DNA from: Streptomyces asoensis
GTDB taxonomy: Bacteria; Actinomycetota; Actinomycetes; Streptomycetales; Streptomycetaceae
Length of the DNA: 64,000 nucleotides
Assembly: GCF_016860545.1 (NCBI RefSeq)
Contig: NZ_BNEB01000003.1
Location: 1,922,001-1,986,000 of the forward strand
Direction of reading: 5' to 3'
Shown: positions 25,375 to 34,818 of the stretch, in pieces
Layout of the letters: every line of letters begins with the position of its first letter
Position numbering within the stretch: position 1 is the stretch's first letter
The notes under the pieces: generated by a model
Seen by the model: only the letters and a program-made list of their open reading frames with translations
The model's database searches: none
What the model was told of the DNA's origin: nothing
Translations under genes and position numbers: made by a program

Positions 25375-26813
25375 GCTGGGAGCAACAGGGCCACGGCCCC
25401 GGCCAGGGCCAGGGGTACGGCCACGAGTACGGGCGGCCGTCGCCGTACCCGTACGGGCACGACGGGCACGACGGGTACGCCCAGCAGCCGTACCCGCAGC
25501 AGCCGATCTGGCCGGAGTACGCGGAGCCCGCGCAGTACGCGGAGCCCGTGCGGAACACGGAGTACGTGCAGCACACGGAGTACGCGCAGTACGGGCAGGG
25601 TGTCGCCGTCGACGGGACGGCGCCCCTGCCGGCGGTGGACGCGAACCCGTATCCGGACCCGGAGCCCTGTCCGGACCCGGACCCGGAGCCGGGTGCGGAG
25701 CCCGCCCGGGGGGCCGGGGTTCCGGTGTCCGTCACCGAGGCGGTGACGGAGGAGACCCCGCCCCCGGCGGAGCCCGCCGCTCCCCAGCGCGACCGCTACT
25801 TCGACACGCTCCGGGCCCTCGCGCTCATCCGCGTCGTGGCCTACCACACCTTCGGCTGGGCCTGGGCGGGCATGGTCTTCCCCTCCATGGGGATCATGTT
25901 CGGCCTGGCCGGCACCCTCATGGCGAAGTCACTGGAGCGCCCGGCGCCGAAGGTGGTGCGCAGCCGCCTGCGCCGGCTCCTTCCCCCCTTCTGGTTCTGG
26001 GGCGTCTTCGTCGTCCTGGCGATGCTGGTCCACGGCTGGATGCCTGGCTGGGAGATCGTCTACTGGGTGGTGCCGCTCGGCGACCCGCCGGGGAACGCCT
26101 GGGGCGAGCAGGCCTGGGAGATCCTCTGGTACCTGCGGACCTACCTCTGGTTCGTCCTGCTCTCCCCGCTGCTGCTCCGGCTGTTCCGGCTCGCCCCCGT
26201 CCCGGTGCTGGCGCTCTCCCTCGCGCCGGTCCTCGTACTGACCTTCGTCTGGGCCGGCCCGGACAACCGCGTGGGCGCCGCGCTCTGGGACCTGTCGACG
26301 TACCTGTTCTGCTGGCTGCTCGGCTTCGCCCACCGCGACGGTGTCCTCCAGCGGATGAAACCGGCCCTGGTGATCGTGGTCTCGCTGGCGGCGATCGGGT
26401 TCGGCGGCTGGTACGCCTTCACGCACCAGGCCGAGTTCGGCACCTACGACCTCGACGAGGACCCCCTCGCGCAGGCCTTCTGGTCGGCGGGCTTCGTCAT
26501 GCTGCTGATGTGGGCCAAGGCGTACTTCGGGATCGACTTCGCCTGGCTGACGCGCCTGCGGCGCACGAACCGGATCGTCACCGTCTTCAACGCGCGCGCG
26601 GTCACGATCTACCTCTGGCACGAGATCGCCCTGATCCTGGCCGTGCCGCTGATCGACCGGTTCTGGGACGTCCCGGCGTTCGAGACGTACCTGCCGCTGG
26701 ACAGCCAGTGGTTCATGTTCGGCGTGGGCTGGCTGCTGATCGCGCTGTTCGTGCTGGTCTGCGGGTGGGTCGAGGACGTCGCGGCACGGAAGAAACCGAG
26801 GCTCCTGCCGTGA
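25371..26813 (+). CDS. Acyltransferase-3-type membrane protein
   Basis: A 480-residue protein. The first 140 residues are cytosolic and of low complexity, rich in Tyr, Pro, Gln and Glu (for example YAEPAQYAEPVRNTEYVQ). An acyltransferase-3 domain with about ten membrane helices follows, beginning RYFDTLRALALIRVV and carrying the conserved histidine in AYHTFGW. The family transfers acyl groups onto sugars on the outer face. ATG 25371 overlaps the stop of the deacetylase-synthase gene (ATGA), so the modification very probably acts on that polymer. The long Tyr-rich N terminus is unusual. Confidence 0.85.
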   Translation: MSWEQQGHGPGQGQGYGHEYGRPSPYPYGHDGHDGYAQQPYPQQPIWPEYAEPAQYAEPVRNTEYVQHTEYAQYGQGVAVDGTAPLPAVDANPYPDPEPCPDPDPEPGAEPARGAGVPVSVTEAVTEETPPPAEPAAPQRDRYFDTLRALALIRVVAYHTFGWAWAGMVFPSMGIMFGLAGTLMAKSLERPAPKVVRSRLRRLLPPFWFWGVFVVLAMLVHGWMPGWEIVYWVVPLGDPPGNAWGEQAWEILWYLRTYLWFVLLSPLLLRLFRLAPVPVLALSLAPVLVLTFVWAGPDNRVGAALWDLSTYLFCWLLGFAHRDGVLQRMKPALVIVVSLAAIGFGGWYAFTHQAEFGTYDLDEDPLAQAFWSAGFVMLLMWAKAYFGIDFAWLTRLRRTNRIVTVFNARAVTIYLWHEIALILAVPLIDRFWDVPAFETYLPLDSQWFMFGVGWLLIALFVLVCGWVEDVAARKKPRLLP

Positions 26814-26845
26814 GCCGGTGAGGGCGGGGCTGCCACAATGGGCGG

Positions 26846-27541
26846 GTGACCCGTGCTTCCCTGAACAAGCAGCCCCACGAAGTCGCCTCGATGTTCGACC
26901 GCGTGGCGGAACGGTACGACCTGACCAACGACGTCCTGTCGCTCGGCCAGGACCGCAGGTGGCGCAAGGAGGTCGCCAGGGCGGTGGACGCCCGCCCCGC
27001 CCAGAAGGTCCTGGACCTCGCCGCGGGCACGGCGACGTCCTCCCTCCCCTTCGCGCGGACCGGCGCCTACGTCGTCCCCTGCGACTTCTCCCTCGGCATG
27101 CTCCAGGTCGGCAAGAAGAACCACGCCTGGCTGCCGTTCACGGCCGGTGACGCCACGAGGCTGCCCTTCAAGGACGACGTCTTCGACGCCGTCACCATCT
27201 CCTTCGGCCTGCGCAACGTGCAGGACTTCGACGCGGGGCTGCGCGAGATGTACCGGGTGACCCGCCCCGGCGGCCGCGTCGTGATCTGCGAGTTCTCGCA
27301 CCCGACCTGGGCGCCCTTCCGGACCGTCTACACCGAGTACCTGATGCGCGCCCTGCCGCCGGTGGCCCGCGCCGTCTCGTCCAACCCGGACGCCTACGTC
27401 TACCTCGCCGAGTCCATCCGCGCCTGGCCCGACCAGTCCGCGCTGGCCGGACACCTGCGCAAGGCCGGCTGGTCGAAGGTCGCCTGGCGCAACCTCACGG
27501 GCGGCGTGGTGACCCTGCACCGCGGCTTCAAGGAGGCCTGA
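26846..27541 (+). CDS. menG: Demethylmenaquinone methyltransferase MenG (UbiE family)
   Basis: A 231-residue methyltransferase for the last step of menaquinone synthesis. Family marks are ASMFDRVAERYDLTNDVLSLGQDRRWRK, VLDLAAGTATSSLPFA (SAM loop), FTAGDATRLPFKDDVFDAVTISFGLRN and the RPGGRVVICEFSHP post-II region. These are characteristic of UbiE/MenG rather than general methyltransferases. GTG 26846 lies seven bases after CACAAT (26834-26839) and lacks a Shine-Dalgarno, so the message may be leaderless. It lies after the polysaccharide genes and two small genes upstream of the MenJ-like reductase. Confidence 0.93.
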   Translation: MTRASLNKQPHEVASMFDRVAERYDLTNDVLSLGQDRRWRKEVARAVDARPAQKVLDLAAGTATSSLPFARTGAYVVPCDFSLGMLQVGKKNHAWLPFTAGDATRLPFKDDVFDAVTISFGLRNVQDFDAGLREMYRVTRPGGRVVICEFSHPTWAPFRTVYTEYLMRALPPVARAVSSNPDAYVYLAESIRAWPDQSALAGHLRKAGWSKVAWRNLTGGVVTLHRGFKEA

Positions 27542-27559
27542 GACCGCGGTCGCCCCGCC

Positions 27560-27913
27560 TCATCCGGTGATCGCCTCGAACGGCAGCCCGGGCGGCCGGT
27601 CCAGTTCGCGCTGGAGCCCGCCTCCGCCCGGCCGGGGCACCCGCGGCTCGCGCACGCCCGCGCCTCCGCCGCCCTCGCCCTCGCCGAACTCGAACCACAC
27701 GGTGACGACGGCGCCCCGCGGCACCTCGACCCCGGGCGGCGGGTACTGGCGCACGACGTAGTCCACGACCGCGCGATGGAACTCCGGCCGGTCCGGCGCG
27801 GCCAGCAGCACGCCCCGCGCCGCGGCCGCCTCGCGCGCGTCGACGGCCATCAGACCGACGAGTCTCGGCACGAGCACTTCGGGTGTTTTTGGTGGTATGG
27901 GCACAAATGTCAC
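27560..27913 (-). CDS. PASTA-domain protein
   Basis: A 117-residue protein. One PASTA-like unit covers about residues 8-75: VPRLVGLMAVDAREAAAARG, then YVVRQYPPPGVEVPRGAVVTVWF, matching the usual Q-x-P-P-G-x-x-V-x-x-G-x-x-V pattern. The C-terminal 40 residues are Gly/Pro-rich and uninformative. There is no signal peptide or membrane helix, so it seems cytosolic, unlike most PASTA modules. The start is GTG 27913. Stop to stop, it faces menG with an 18-base gap. Its function is unknown. Confidence 0.75.
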   Translation of the reverse strand: MTFVPIPPKTPEVLVPRLVGLMAVDAREAAAARGVLLAAPDRPEFHRAVVDYVVRQYPPPGVEVPRGAVVTVWFEFGEGEGGGGAGVREPRVPRPGGGGLQRELDRPPGLPFEAITG

Positions 27914-28019
27914 CCCCAGCGGTACTGGAAGGGTAACCGCCCGGGGGTGCCGTCCGGAAGTAGCGGGTGTCTTTCTGTAGCCGACGACTACAGAGGGTGA
28001 CCGGTGGGGCGGGCGGAGA

Positions 28020-28526
28020 TCACCAGGTGAGGCGGTAGCAGCGCCCTTCCCGCTGCGACCTCGGCGTGGTGAAGACCTCCGCGAGCCGCATGCCCAGCCG
28101 TTCCGTGACGGCGATGGAGCGCGCGTTGCGCGCGTCGACCATGGCCACCACCCCGGGCACCCCGGCAGCCCGGACCCGCTCCAGTGTCATCCGCGCGGCC
28201 GCCGTCGCGTACCCCCGGCCCCAGTGCTCGCGTCCGAGCCGCCACCCGATCTCGATCTCGCCCTTGGGGCCCCAGTCCTGCGGCCACGGCTGGGCGCCCG
28301 TGAACCCGATGACCCGGTCGTCGCGGTCCAGCATCGTCCACAGGCAGAAACCGTGCTCCGCGTCGTGCCGGCGCTGGCGGGCGGTGAGTTCCTCGTAGGC
28401 CGACAGCTCCGCGGACCGTCCGCCGTGGAACTCCATCACGTCCGGGTCGTCGAACGCCCGGTGCCAGGCGACCGCGTCCTCGTCCGTGGGGACACGCAGC
28501 CGTACTACGGGGAGAGCTCTGTTCAC
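28020..28526 (-). CDS. GNAT-family N-acetyltransferase (RimJ/RimL-like)
   Basis: A 168-residue GNAT protein of the RimJ/RimL-like branch. Motif A is IEIGWRLGREHWGRGYATAAARMTL, with the acetyl-CoA loop REHWGRGYA. A later VAMVDARNARSIAVTERLGM is the family's Asn-containing turn. Such enzymes often acetylate protein N termini or other amines; the target here is unknown. GTG 28526 is preferred, since AAGGG lies seven bases upstream, and the upstream frame is non-coding in character. It is divergent from the MenJ-like gene. Confidence 0.83.
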   Translation of the reverse strand: MNRALPVVRLRVPTDEDAVAWHRAFDDPDVMEFHGGRSAELSAYEELTARQRRHDAEHGFCLWTMLDRDDRVIGFTGAQPWPQDWGPKGEIEIGWRLGREHWGRGYATAAARMTLERVRAAGVPGVVAMVDARNARSIAVTERLGMRLAEVFTTPRSQREGRCYRLTW

Positions 28527-28623
28527 GGGGCAGCCCTTCAGCCGGGTGATCAATTCTGCTGAATAGACTGCCCATGTCCAGTGCCGGCCGGCACGCAGAT
28601 TACGAACTTGGGGAGATCCCGCC

Positions 28624-29946
28624 GTGACCGAGCCCCACTCCGAGTCCGCCTCCGAGACCGCCCCCGAGTCCCTCGCCGCGAACACCGCGGACGTCATCGT
28701 CGTCGGCGCGGGACCGGCCGGTTCCACGACCGCGTACTACCTCGCCAAGGCCGGACTCGACGTACTCCTGCTGGAGAAGACCGAGTTCCCGCGCGAGAAG
28801 GTGTGCGGCGACGGCCTCACCCCGCGCGCCACCAAGCAGCTCGTGGCCATGGGCATCGACATCTCCGAGGAGGCCGGCTGGCTGCGCAACAAGGGCCTGC
28901 GCATCATCGGCGGCGGCGTCCGTCTCCAGCTCGACTGGCCCGATCTCGCCTCCTTCCCGGACTACGGGCTCGTCCGCAAGCGGGACGACTTCGACGAGCA
29001 GCTCGCCCGGCAGGCCCAGAAGGCGGGCGCCCGCCTGTACGAGCGCTGCAACGTGGGCGCCCCGATCGTCGACGACCGCACCGGCCGCATCGTCGGCGTG
29101 CACGCCAAGCTGGGCGAGGAGAAGCGCGAAGTCACCTTCCGCGCCCCGCTCGTGGTGGCCGCCGACGGCAACTCCACCCGCCTCTCGCTGGCGATGGGCC
29201 TGCACCGCCGCGAGGACCGCCCGATGGGCGTCGCGGTCCGCACCTACTTCACCTCGCCGCGCCACGAGGACGACTACCTGGAGTCCTGGCTGGAGCTGTG
29301 GGACCGCCGCGGCCCGGGCGAGGACCGTCTGCTGCCCGGCTACGGCTGGATCTTCGGCATGGGCGACGGGACGTCCAACGTGGGCCTGGGCGTGCTGAAC
29401 ACCTCCGACTCCTTCAAGGAGCTCGACTGGCGCGAGGTCCTCAAGGCCTGGTGCGCGTCCATGCCGGAGGACTGGGGATACACCCCCGAAAACATGACCG
29501 GCCCGATCCGCGGGGCCGCCCTGCCGATGGCCTTCAACCGCAAGCCGCACTACACCAAGGGCCTGCTGCTGGTCGGTGACGCCGGTGGTCTGGTGAACCC
29601 CTTCAACGGCGAGGGCATCGCCTACGCCATGGAGTCCGGGCAGATCGCCGCCGACGTCATCGTCCAGGCCCACGCCCGCGCCACCCCGGGCCAGCGCGAA
29701 CTGGCCCTCCAGCGCTACCCGCAGATCCTCGCCGACACCTACGGCGGCTACTACACGCTGGGCCGGGCCTTCGTGAAGCTCATCGGCAACCCGAAGGTCA
29801 TGAAGATCGCGGCCCAGCGCGGTCTGACCCACCCGCTGCTGATGAAGTTCACCCTGAAGATGCTCGCGAACCTGACGGACCCCACGGGCGGCGACGCGAT
29901 GGACCGCATCATCAACGGCCTGAGCAAGGTGGCGCCCAAGGCGTGA
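28624..29946 (+). CDS. Geranylgeranyl reductase family flavoprotein, MenJ-like
   Basis: A 440-residue FAD enzyme. The dinucleotide loop is VIVVGAGPAGSTTAYYL near residue 25, then FPREKVCGDGLTPRA, the GGR family signature, and LLVGDAGGLVNPFNGEGIAYAMESG near 320-345, which holds the second FAD motif. Related actinobacterial MenJ enzymes reduce one double bond of the menaquinone tail, giving MK-9(II-H2) types. The N-terminal 24 residues are a Ser/Glu/Thr-rich tag. It lies between menG and nuo genes, consistent with a quinone-tail role. The family is sure; the exact substrate is inferred. Confidence 0.88.
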   Translation: MTEPHSESASETAPESLAANTADVIVVGAGPAGSTTAYYLAKAGLDVLLLEKTEFPREKVCGDGLTPRATKQLVAMGIDISEEAGWLRNKGLRIIGGGVRLQLDWPDLASFPDYGLVRKRDDFDEQLARQAQKAGARLYERCNVGAPIVDDRTGRIVGVHAKLGEEKREVTFRAPLVVAADGNSTRLSLAMGLHRREDRPMGVAVRTYFTSPRHEDDYLESWLELWDRRGPGEDRLLPGYGWIFGMGDGTSNVGLGVLNTSDSFKELDWREVLKAWCASMPEDWGYTPENMTGPIRGAALPMAFNRKPHYTKGLLLVGDAGGLVNPFNGEGIAYAMESGQIAADVIVQAHARATPGQRELALQRYPQILADTYGGYYTLGRAFVKLIGNPKVMKIAAQRGLTHPLLMKFTLKMLANLTDPTGGDAMDRIINGLSKVAPKA

Positions 29947-30125
29947 CCCTCCGGGAGGGGGAGTGCCTCCCGATCCGCGGCCCGGCGTGCGAGGACCCTC
30001 CCGCCGGGCCGCACCCTGTCCGCGGCCCTCGCGCCCGCCCGGGCCCGCTCACGGGCGCCGGGACGGCGCGGCGTTGACGAAGTGTCGGACATGTCGGGAC
30101 ACGGCTGGGCGTCCCGGGCAGCACG

Positions 30126-30158
30126 AAGGGCCGCTGCCCCCGAGCGGCTGCGGCCCTT
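30126..30158. terminator. Convergent terminator between menJ-like and NlpC/P60 genes
   Basis: Arms AAGGGCCGC and GCGGCCCTT pair over nine bases, with an extra CCGCT/AGCGG alternative inside. It lies between two converging genes and can serve both. Confidence 0.7.
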
Positions 30159-30195
30159 GCGTGCGTGAGGTGCCCCAGAAGGGCACCAGGGGGTG

Positions 30196-30999
30196 TCAGA
30201 GCACCCGGACCGCGCCGGTCGGCGGGTCGTACGACAGCGGCTTCTCGGCGACGCCGGTGGACGGGTTCTGCGCGCCGACGAACATGCCGTCGCCGACGTA
30301 CACCGCCACGTGGTACGCGCTGCCCGCGCTGCCCCAGTACAGGATGTCTCCCGGCTGGAGGTTGTCCAGTGACACCTGGGTGCCGAAGGTGGACTGGTCC
30401 TGGGAGACGCGCGGCAGGTCGACGCCGACCTGCTTGAACGCGGTCTGCATCAGGCCCGAGCAGTCCCACGAGTTGGGGCCCGTGCCGCCGGAGACGTAGG
30501 CGTCACCGATCTGCGCCTTCACGAAGGCGATGACGGCCGCGGCCGAGCCGGTCGCGGTGGAGCTGCTGGAGCTGGGGGCGTCCGCGCTGCTCGCCGTCGT
30601 GGAGAGCGTGGTCCGCTCCGCGGAGCGCGTGGCGCGCTCGGCGGCGGCCTTGCGGGCGGCCTCGCTCTTCTTCTTCGCCTCGGCCTTGGCGTGGGCGAGG
30701 TCCTTCTTGGCTTCCTTGGCGGCCGCGGAGGCGGCCGCGTCACGCTCGGCGTGGAGCTGGTAGTTCGCCGCGGCCTGCTGCGTGGCCTGAGCGGACTGCG
30801 CGACCTGGGCGGCCAGGTCACCGGTGAGCACGGGCAGTTCGAGCGTCTGCGTCACCGGCTCGGCGGCGTTGGCCGTGCCGGCTGCTGTGGCGACGGCCAG
30901 CGTGCCGAGGACACCACTGGCGACTCCGGCCCGCATCGCGATCGTCGACGCGCTGCGGCGGGGTTTCCGGTGGCTGCGTATGTGAGCGGTGTGGGACAT
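30196..30999 (-). CDS. Secreted NlpC/P60 peptidoglycan hydrolase
   Basis: A 267-residue secreted protein. A long basic N terminus (RSHRKPRRSAS) leads into a hydrophobic core (VASGVLGTLAVATAAG) and a probable signal cleavage at ANA-AEP. An Ala/Lys/Glu-rich coiled-coil segment runs at about 60-130, followed by a Ser-rich linker. The NlpC/P60 domain is at about 150-267, with catalytic Cys in NSWDCSGLMQTAF and His in AYHVAVYVGDG. Such enzymes cut the peptide stems of peptidoglycan. ATG 30999 (MSHTAHIRS) is a choice by similarity to relatives; upstream in-frame starts lack a good Shine-Dalgarno. Confidence 0.87.
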   Translation of the reverse strand: MSHTAHIRSHRKPRRSASTIAMRAGVASGVLGTLAVATAAGTANAAEPVTQTLELPVLTGDLAAQVAQSAQATQQAAANYQLHAERDAAASAAAKEAKKDLAHAKAEAKKKSEAARKAAAERATRSAERTTLSTTASSADAPSSSSSTATGSAAAVIAFVKAQIGDAYVSGGTGPNSWDCSGLMQTAFKQVGVDLPRVSQDQSTFGTQVSLDNLQPGDILYWGSAGSAYHVAVYVGDGMFVGAQNPSTGVAEKPLSYDPPTGAVRVL

Positions 31000-31543
31000 G
31001 GGTACAACCGGTATCAGGGGCTCCTCCATACCTTCAAGAAACGTGTGGTGCGCCACAGTTGTTCAACGGGCGGCCCAAATTCCTTGCCGCGGGTTCTTAT
31101 TGACGCCGTAACGGACATTGCGGACTCAGGTGATCAAGCCTGTGATCATGGACTTTCGTCGATACGCCCGGATTGCCCGCCGCCTACCACCGGTTGAGAC
31201 CGTTGGCCAAGCCCGCTTCTTGGGCGCCTCTCACGGATGTGGCGCACATCACGGAACGGTCACCGTGACCGCCGCGTCCCGCGCGAGCGGTACGGCGGCC
31301 TCCGCTCGTGAACGCGTGCACACGTCCACATCCGGCCCCCGTCTCCCCCTGATGTGTGAACGCGCGCCACTATCAGGGCCCCCCGTCCATCGCCAATTTG
31401 CATGCAAGGGAAGCCTCTTGATATGGAGACGACCCGCGTTTCCTGCGGTGACGAGCGTAAATGTCACTTCTTGTGATCACTCTGACGCTTCGCGTACGAA
31501 GATCACCGTCGATATGACTTCATGATCCTTCGTCAGGTGGTGG

Positions 31544-31588
31544 AGATCACAAAGCTTGTGTAATACCCCGTGTCGCAGATCACAGAGC
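31544..31588. repeat. Direct repeat AGATCACARAGC upstream of nuoA
   Basis: AGATCACAAAGC at 31544-31555 and AGATCACAGAGC at 31577-31588 are 33 bases apart, about three helical turns, so proteins bound to both would lie on the same face. The CACAA-AGC-TTGTG inverted repeat at 31548-31560 overlaps the first copy. Confidence 0.6.
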
Positions 31589-31618
31589 GGCGGGCATAAG
31601 ATGCGAGGCAGTTGGGCT

Positions 31619-31634
31619 TGTGACCTGCTTCACA
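31619..31634. promoter_or_regulatory. Rex operator upstream of nuoA
   Basis: TGTGA-CCTGCT-TCACA is a perfect inverted repeat with the six-base spacer of the Rex operator (TGTGAACGCGTTCACA). Rex senses the NADH/NAD+ ratio and is known to repress nuo in S. coelicolor. The site is 105 bases before the nuoA start and about 17 bases after a -10-like TAAGAT (31597-31602), a position suited to repression. Confidence 0.85.
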
Positions 31635-31738
31635 TGTTCGCGATCTTCGCCGGGACGGGCGGGGTTCACGTACCTGCGGGGCGGGCCGATCCCACGTCAT
31701 CGCCAGCAGTCAGTGCCGACTGAGAGGAGCGAGGAGCG

Positions 31739-32098
31739 GTGAACGCGTATGCGCCCATCCTCGTACTGGGAGCCCTCGGGGCAGGCTTTGCGATCTTCTC
31801 CGTGGTCATGGCCACGCTGATCGGGCCGAAGCGGTACAACCGCGCCAAGCTCGAGGCCTACGAGTGCGGTATCGAGCCGACCCCCACGCCGGCCGGCGGC
31901 GGGCGCTTCCCCATCAAGTACTACCTGACGGCGATGCTCTTCATCGTCTTCGACATCGAGATCGTCTTCCTCTACCCCTGGGCCGTCACCTTCGACGCCC
32001 TGGGTGTCTTCGGGCTCGTGGAGATGTTGCTCTTCGTGCTCACCGTCTTCGTGGCGTACGCGTACGTATGGCGGCGCGGCGGCCTGGAATGGGACTGA
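31739..32098 (+). CDS. nuoA: NADH-quinone oxidoreductase subunit A
   Basis: A 119-residue membrane subunit with three helices, the normal size. The loop YECGIEPTPTPAGGGRFPIKYYLTA is the conserved ND3 loop that carries the cysteine exposed in the deactive state. GTG 31739 has GAGGAG directly upstream. It is the first gene of nuoA-N, under the Rex-type site at 31619. Confidence 0.95.
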   Translation: MNAYAPILVLGALGAGFAIFSVVMATLIGPKRYNRAKLEAYECGIEPTPTPAGGGRFPIKYYLTAMLFIVFDIEIVFLYPWAVTFDALGVFGLVEMLLFVLTVFVAYAYVWRRGGLEWD

Positions 32099-32111
32099 GG
32101 GGCCTTTAGTC

Positions 32112-32662
<551 letters not shown>

Positions 32663-32666
<4 letters not shown>

Positions 32667-33448
32667 GCGACGCGAACGGCACCCACGGCGCGAACGGCTC
32701 GGCGGACGGGGTGAACGGCTCCTCGGAGGGGGTGAACCCCGAGAAGGACCTCTCCGCCTCCAACCTGCCCGGCCAGCGCGGCCAGGGGGGCGAGGAGGTC
32801 CGCGTCCAGCGCGGCATGTTCGGCGCCGACAATGGTGGCGACACCTCCGGCTACGGCGGACTGGTCCGCTCCGTCCGGCTCCCGGGAGCGGCGAGCCGGC
32901 CCTACGGCGGCTGGTTCGACGAGGTCGCCGACGAACTCGAGGGCGCGCTGGAGGAGCAGGGACTGCTCCCCGCCAACGCGATCGAGCGGGCCGTCGTCGA
33001 CCGGGGCGAGCTCACCTTCCACATCGAGCGCGAGCATCTGCTCCGGGTCGCCCGCACCCTGCGCGACGACCCCGCCCTGCGCTTCGAGCTGTGCACCGGC
33101 GTCAGCGCCGTGCACTACCCGAACGACAAGGGCCGCGAGCTGCACGCCGTCTACCACCTGCGCTCGATCACCCACAACCGGTTGATCCGCCTGGAGGTAA
33201 GCGCCCCGGACGCCGACCCGCACATCCCGTCCCTGGTCTCCGTGTATCCCACGAACGACTGGCACGAACGCGAGACCTACGACTTCTTCGGGATCGTCTT
33301 CGACGGCCACCCGGCCCTGACGCGGATCATGATGCCGGACGACTGGCAGGGCCATCCGCAGCGCAAGGACTACCCCCTCGGCGGCATCCCCGTCGAGTAC
33401 AAGGGCGCCCAGATCCCGGCTCCGGACCAGCGGAGGTCGTACTCATGA
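32663..33448 (+). CDS. nuoC: NADH-quinone oxidoreductase subunit C
   Basis: A 261-residue subunit of the peripheral arm, not fused to NuoD. The conserved C-terminal part is SVYPTNDWHERETYDFFGIVFDGHP, then DDWQGHPQRKDYPLGG, which contacts NuoD. The N-terminal 65 residues are an unusual extension with repeated Asn-Gly steps (GTHGANGSADGVNG) and an acidic stretch, absent from shorter homologues. The start GTG overlaps the nuoB stop. Confidence 0.95.
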
Positions 33449-34818
33449 GCACTCCCCACCCGTCGCCCGGCCACGCCTCGTCGAGTCCCTCCGGGACCAC
33501 CTCTTCGATGGCATCCGCACGTGAGACCACCGAGGGCACGGTCTACACGGTCACCGGTGGCGACTGGGACGAGGTCGTCCAGTCCGCGGCCCGCGCCGAC
33601 GACGAGCGCATCGTCGTCAACATGGGTCCCCAGCACCCCTCCACCCACGGGGTGCTCCGTCTGATCCTGGAGATCGAGGGAGAGACGGTCACCGAGGCCC
33701 GCTGCGGCATCGGATACCTCCACACCGGCATCGAGAAGAACCTCGAGTACCGCACGTGGACCCAGGGCACCACCTTCGTGACGCGCATGGACTACCTGAC
33801 GTCCTTCTTCAACGAGACCGCCTACTGTCTCGGCGTCGAGAAGCTCCTCGGCATCGAGGACCAGATCACCGAGCGGGCCAAGATCATCCGGGTGCTCCTG
33901 ATGGAGCTGAACCGGATGTCCTCCCACCTGGTGTGCGTCGCCACCGGCGGCATGGAACTCGGCGCGACCACGATCATGATCTACGGATTCCGTGATCGTG
34001 AAATGATCCTCGACATCTACGAGCTCATCACGGGCCTGCGGATGAACCACGCGTACATCCGCCCCGGCGGACTCGCCCAGGACCTGCCGCCCGGCGCGGT
34101 GGACCAGATCCGCGAGTTCGTGAAGAAGATGAAGAAGAACCTTCCCGAGTACGACAAGCTCGCCACCGGGAACCCCATCTTCAAGGCCCGGATGCAGGAC
34201 GTCGGCCATCTCGACCTGGCCGGCTGCATGGCCCTCGGCGCCACCGGCCCGATCCTGCGCTCCACCGGCCTCCCGCACGACCTGCGCAAGGCGCAGCCGT
34301 ACTGCGACTACGAGACGTACGACTTCGACGTCCCGACCGCGGACTCCTGCGACTCCTACGGCCGCTTCCTCATCCGGCTGGAGGAGATGCGCCAGTCGCT
34401 GCGGATCGTCGAACAGTGCCTGGACCGGCTCCAGCCCGGCCCCGTCATGGTCGCCGACCGGAAGATCGCCTGGCCCGCCCAGCTCGCGCTGGGCCCCGAC
34501 GGTCTCGGCAACTCCCTCGACCACATCAAGAAGATCATGGGCACCTCCATGGAGGCCCTGATCCACCACTTCAAGCTGGTCACCGAGGGCTTCCGCGTAC
34601 CGCCGGGACAGGCGTACGCGGCCGTCGAGTCGCCCAAGGGCGAACTCGGGGTGCACGTCGTCTCCGACGGAGGCACCCGCCCCTACCGGGTCCACTTCCG
34701 GGACCCGTCCTTCACCAATCTTCAGGCCATGGCGGCGATGTGCGAGGGCGGCCAGGTGGCCGACGTCATCGTCGCCGTCGCGTCCATCGACCCCGTGATG
34801 GGAGGCGTCGACCGGTGA
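33445..34818 (+). CDS. nuoD: NADH-quinone oxidoreductase subunit D
   Basis: A 457-residue subunit that forms the quinone pocket with NuoB. NMGPQHPSTHGVLRLIL holds the quinone-contacting histidine, and the catalytic Tyr follows in LLYNR-like context (GIGYLHTGIEKNLEYRTW). The C terminus VIVAVASIDPVMGGVDR is the conserved NuoD ending. The N-terminal 50 residues are Ser/Thr-rich and not conserved. ATG 33445 overlaps nuoC (ATGA). Confidence 0.96.
   Translation: MSTPHPSPGHASSSPSGTTSSMASARETTEGTVYTVTGGDWDEVVQSAARADDERIVVNMGPQHPSTHGVLRLILEIEGETVTEARCGIGYLHTGIEKNLEYRTWTQGTTFVTRMDYLTSFFNETAYCLGVEKLLGIEDQITERAKIIRVLLMELNRMSSHLVCVATGGMELGATTIMIYGFRDREMILDIYELITGLRMNHAYIRPGGLAQDLPPGAVDQIREFVKKMKKNLPEYDKLATGNPIFKARMQDVGHLDLAGCMALGATGPILRSTGLPHDLRKAQPYCDYETYDFDVPTADSCDSYGRFLIRLEEMRQSLRIVEQCLDRLQPGPVMVADRKIAWPAQLALGPDGLGNSLDHIKKIMGTSMEALIHHFKLVTEGFRVPPGQAYAAVESPKGELGVHVVSDGGTRPYRVHFRDPSFTNLQAMAAMCEGGQVADVIVAVASIDPVMGGVDR

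Larger units (their letters stand above)
31000..31738. other. Long regulatory spacer between NlpC/P60 and nuoA
   Basis: About 740 bases with no convincing gene. It holds six GATCAC/GTGATC motifs (31131-31586), a direct repeat (31544, 31577), a -10-like TAAGAT at 31597 and the Rex-type site at 31619. I looked for a c-di-AMP riboswitch in the NlpC/P60 leader and did not find its conserved elements. Confidence 0.6.

Noticed and set aside
31000..31200. Possible c-di-AMP riboswitch in the NlpC/P60 leader
   Set aside because: The conserved blocks seen at 61936-62142 are not present here.
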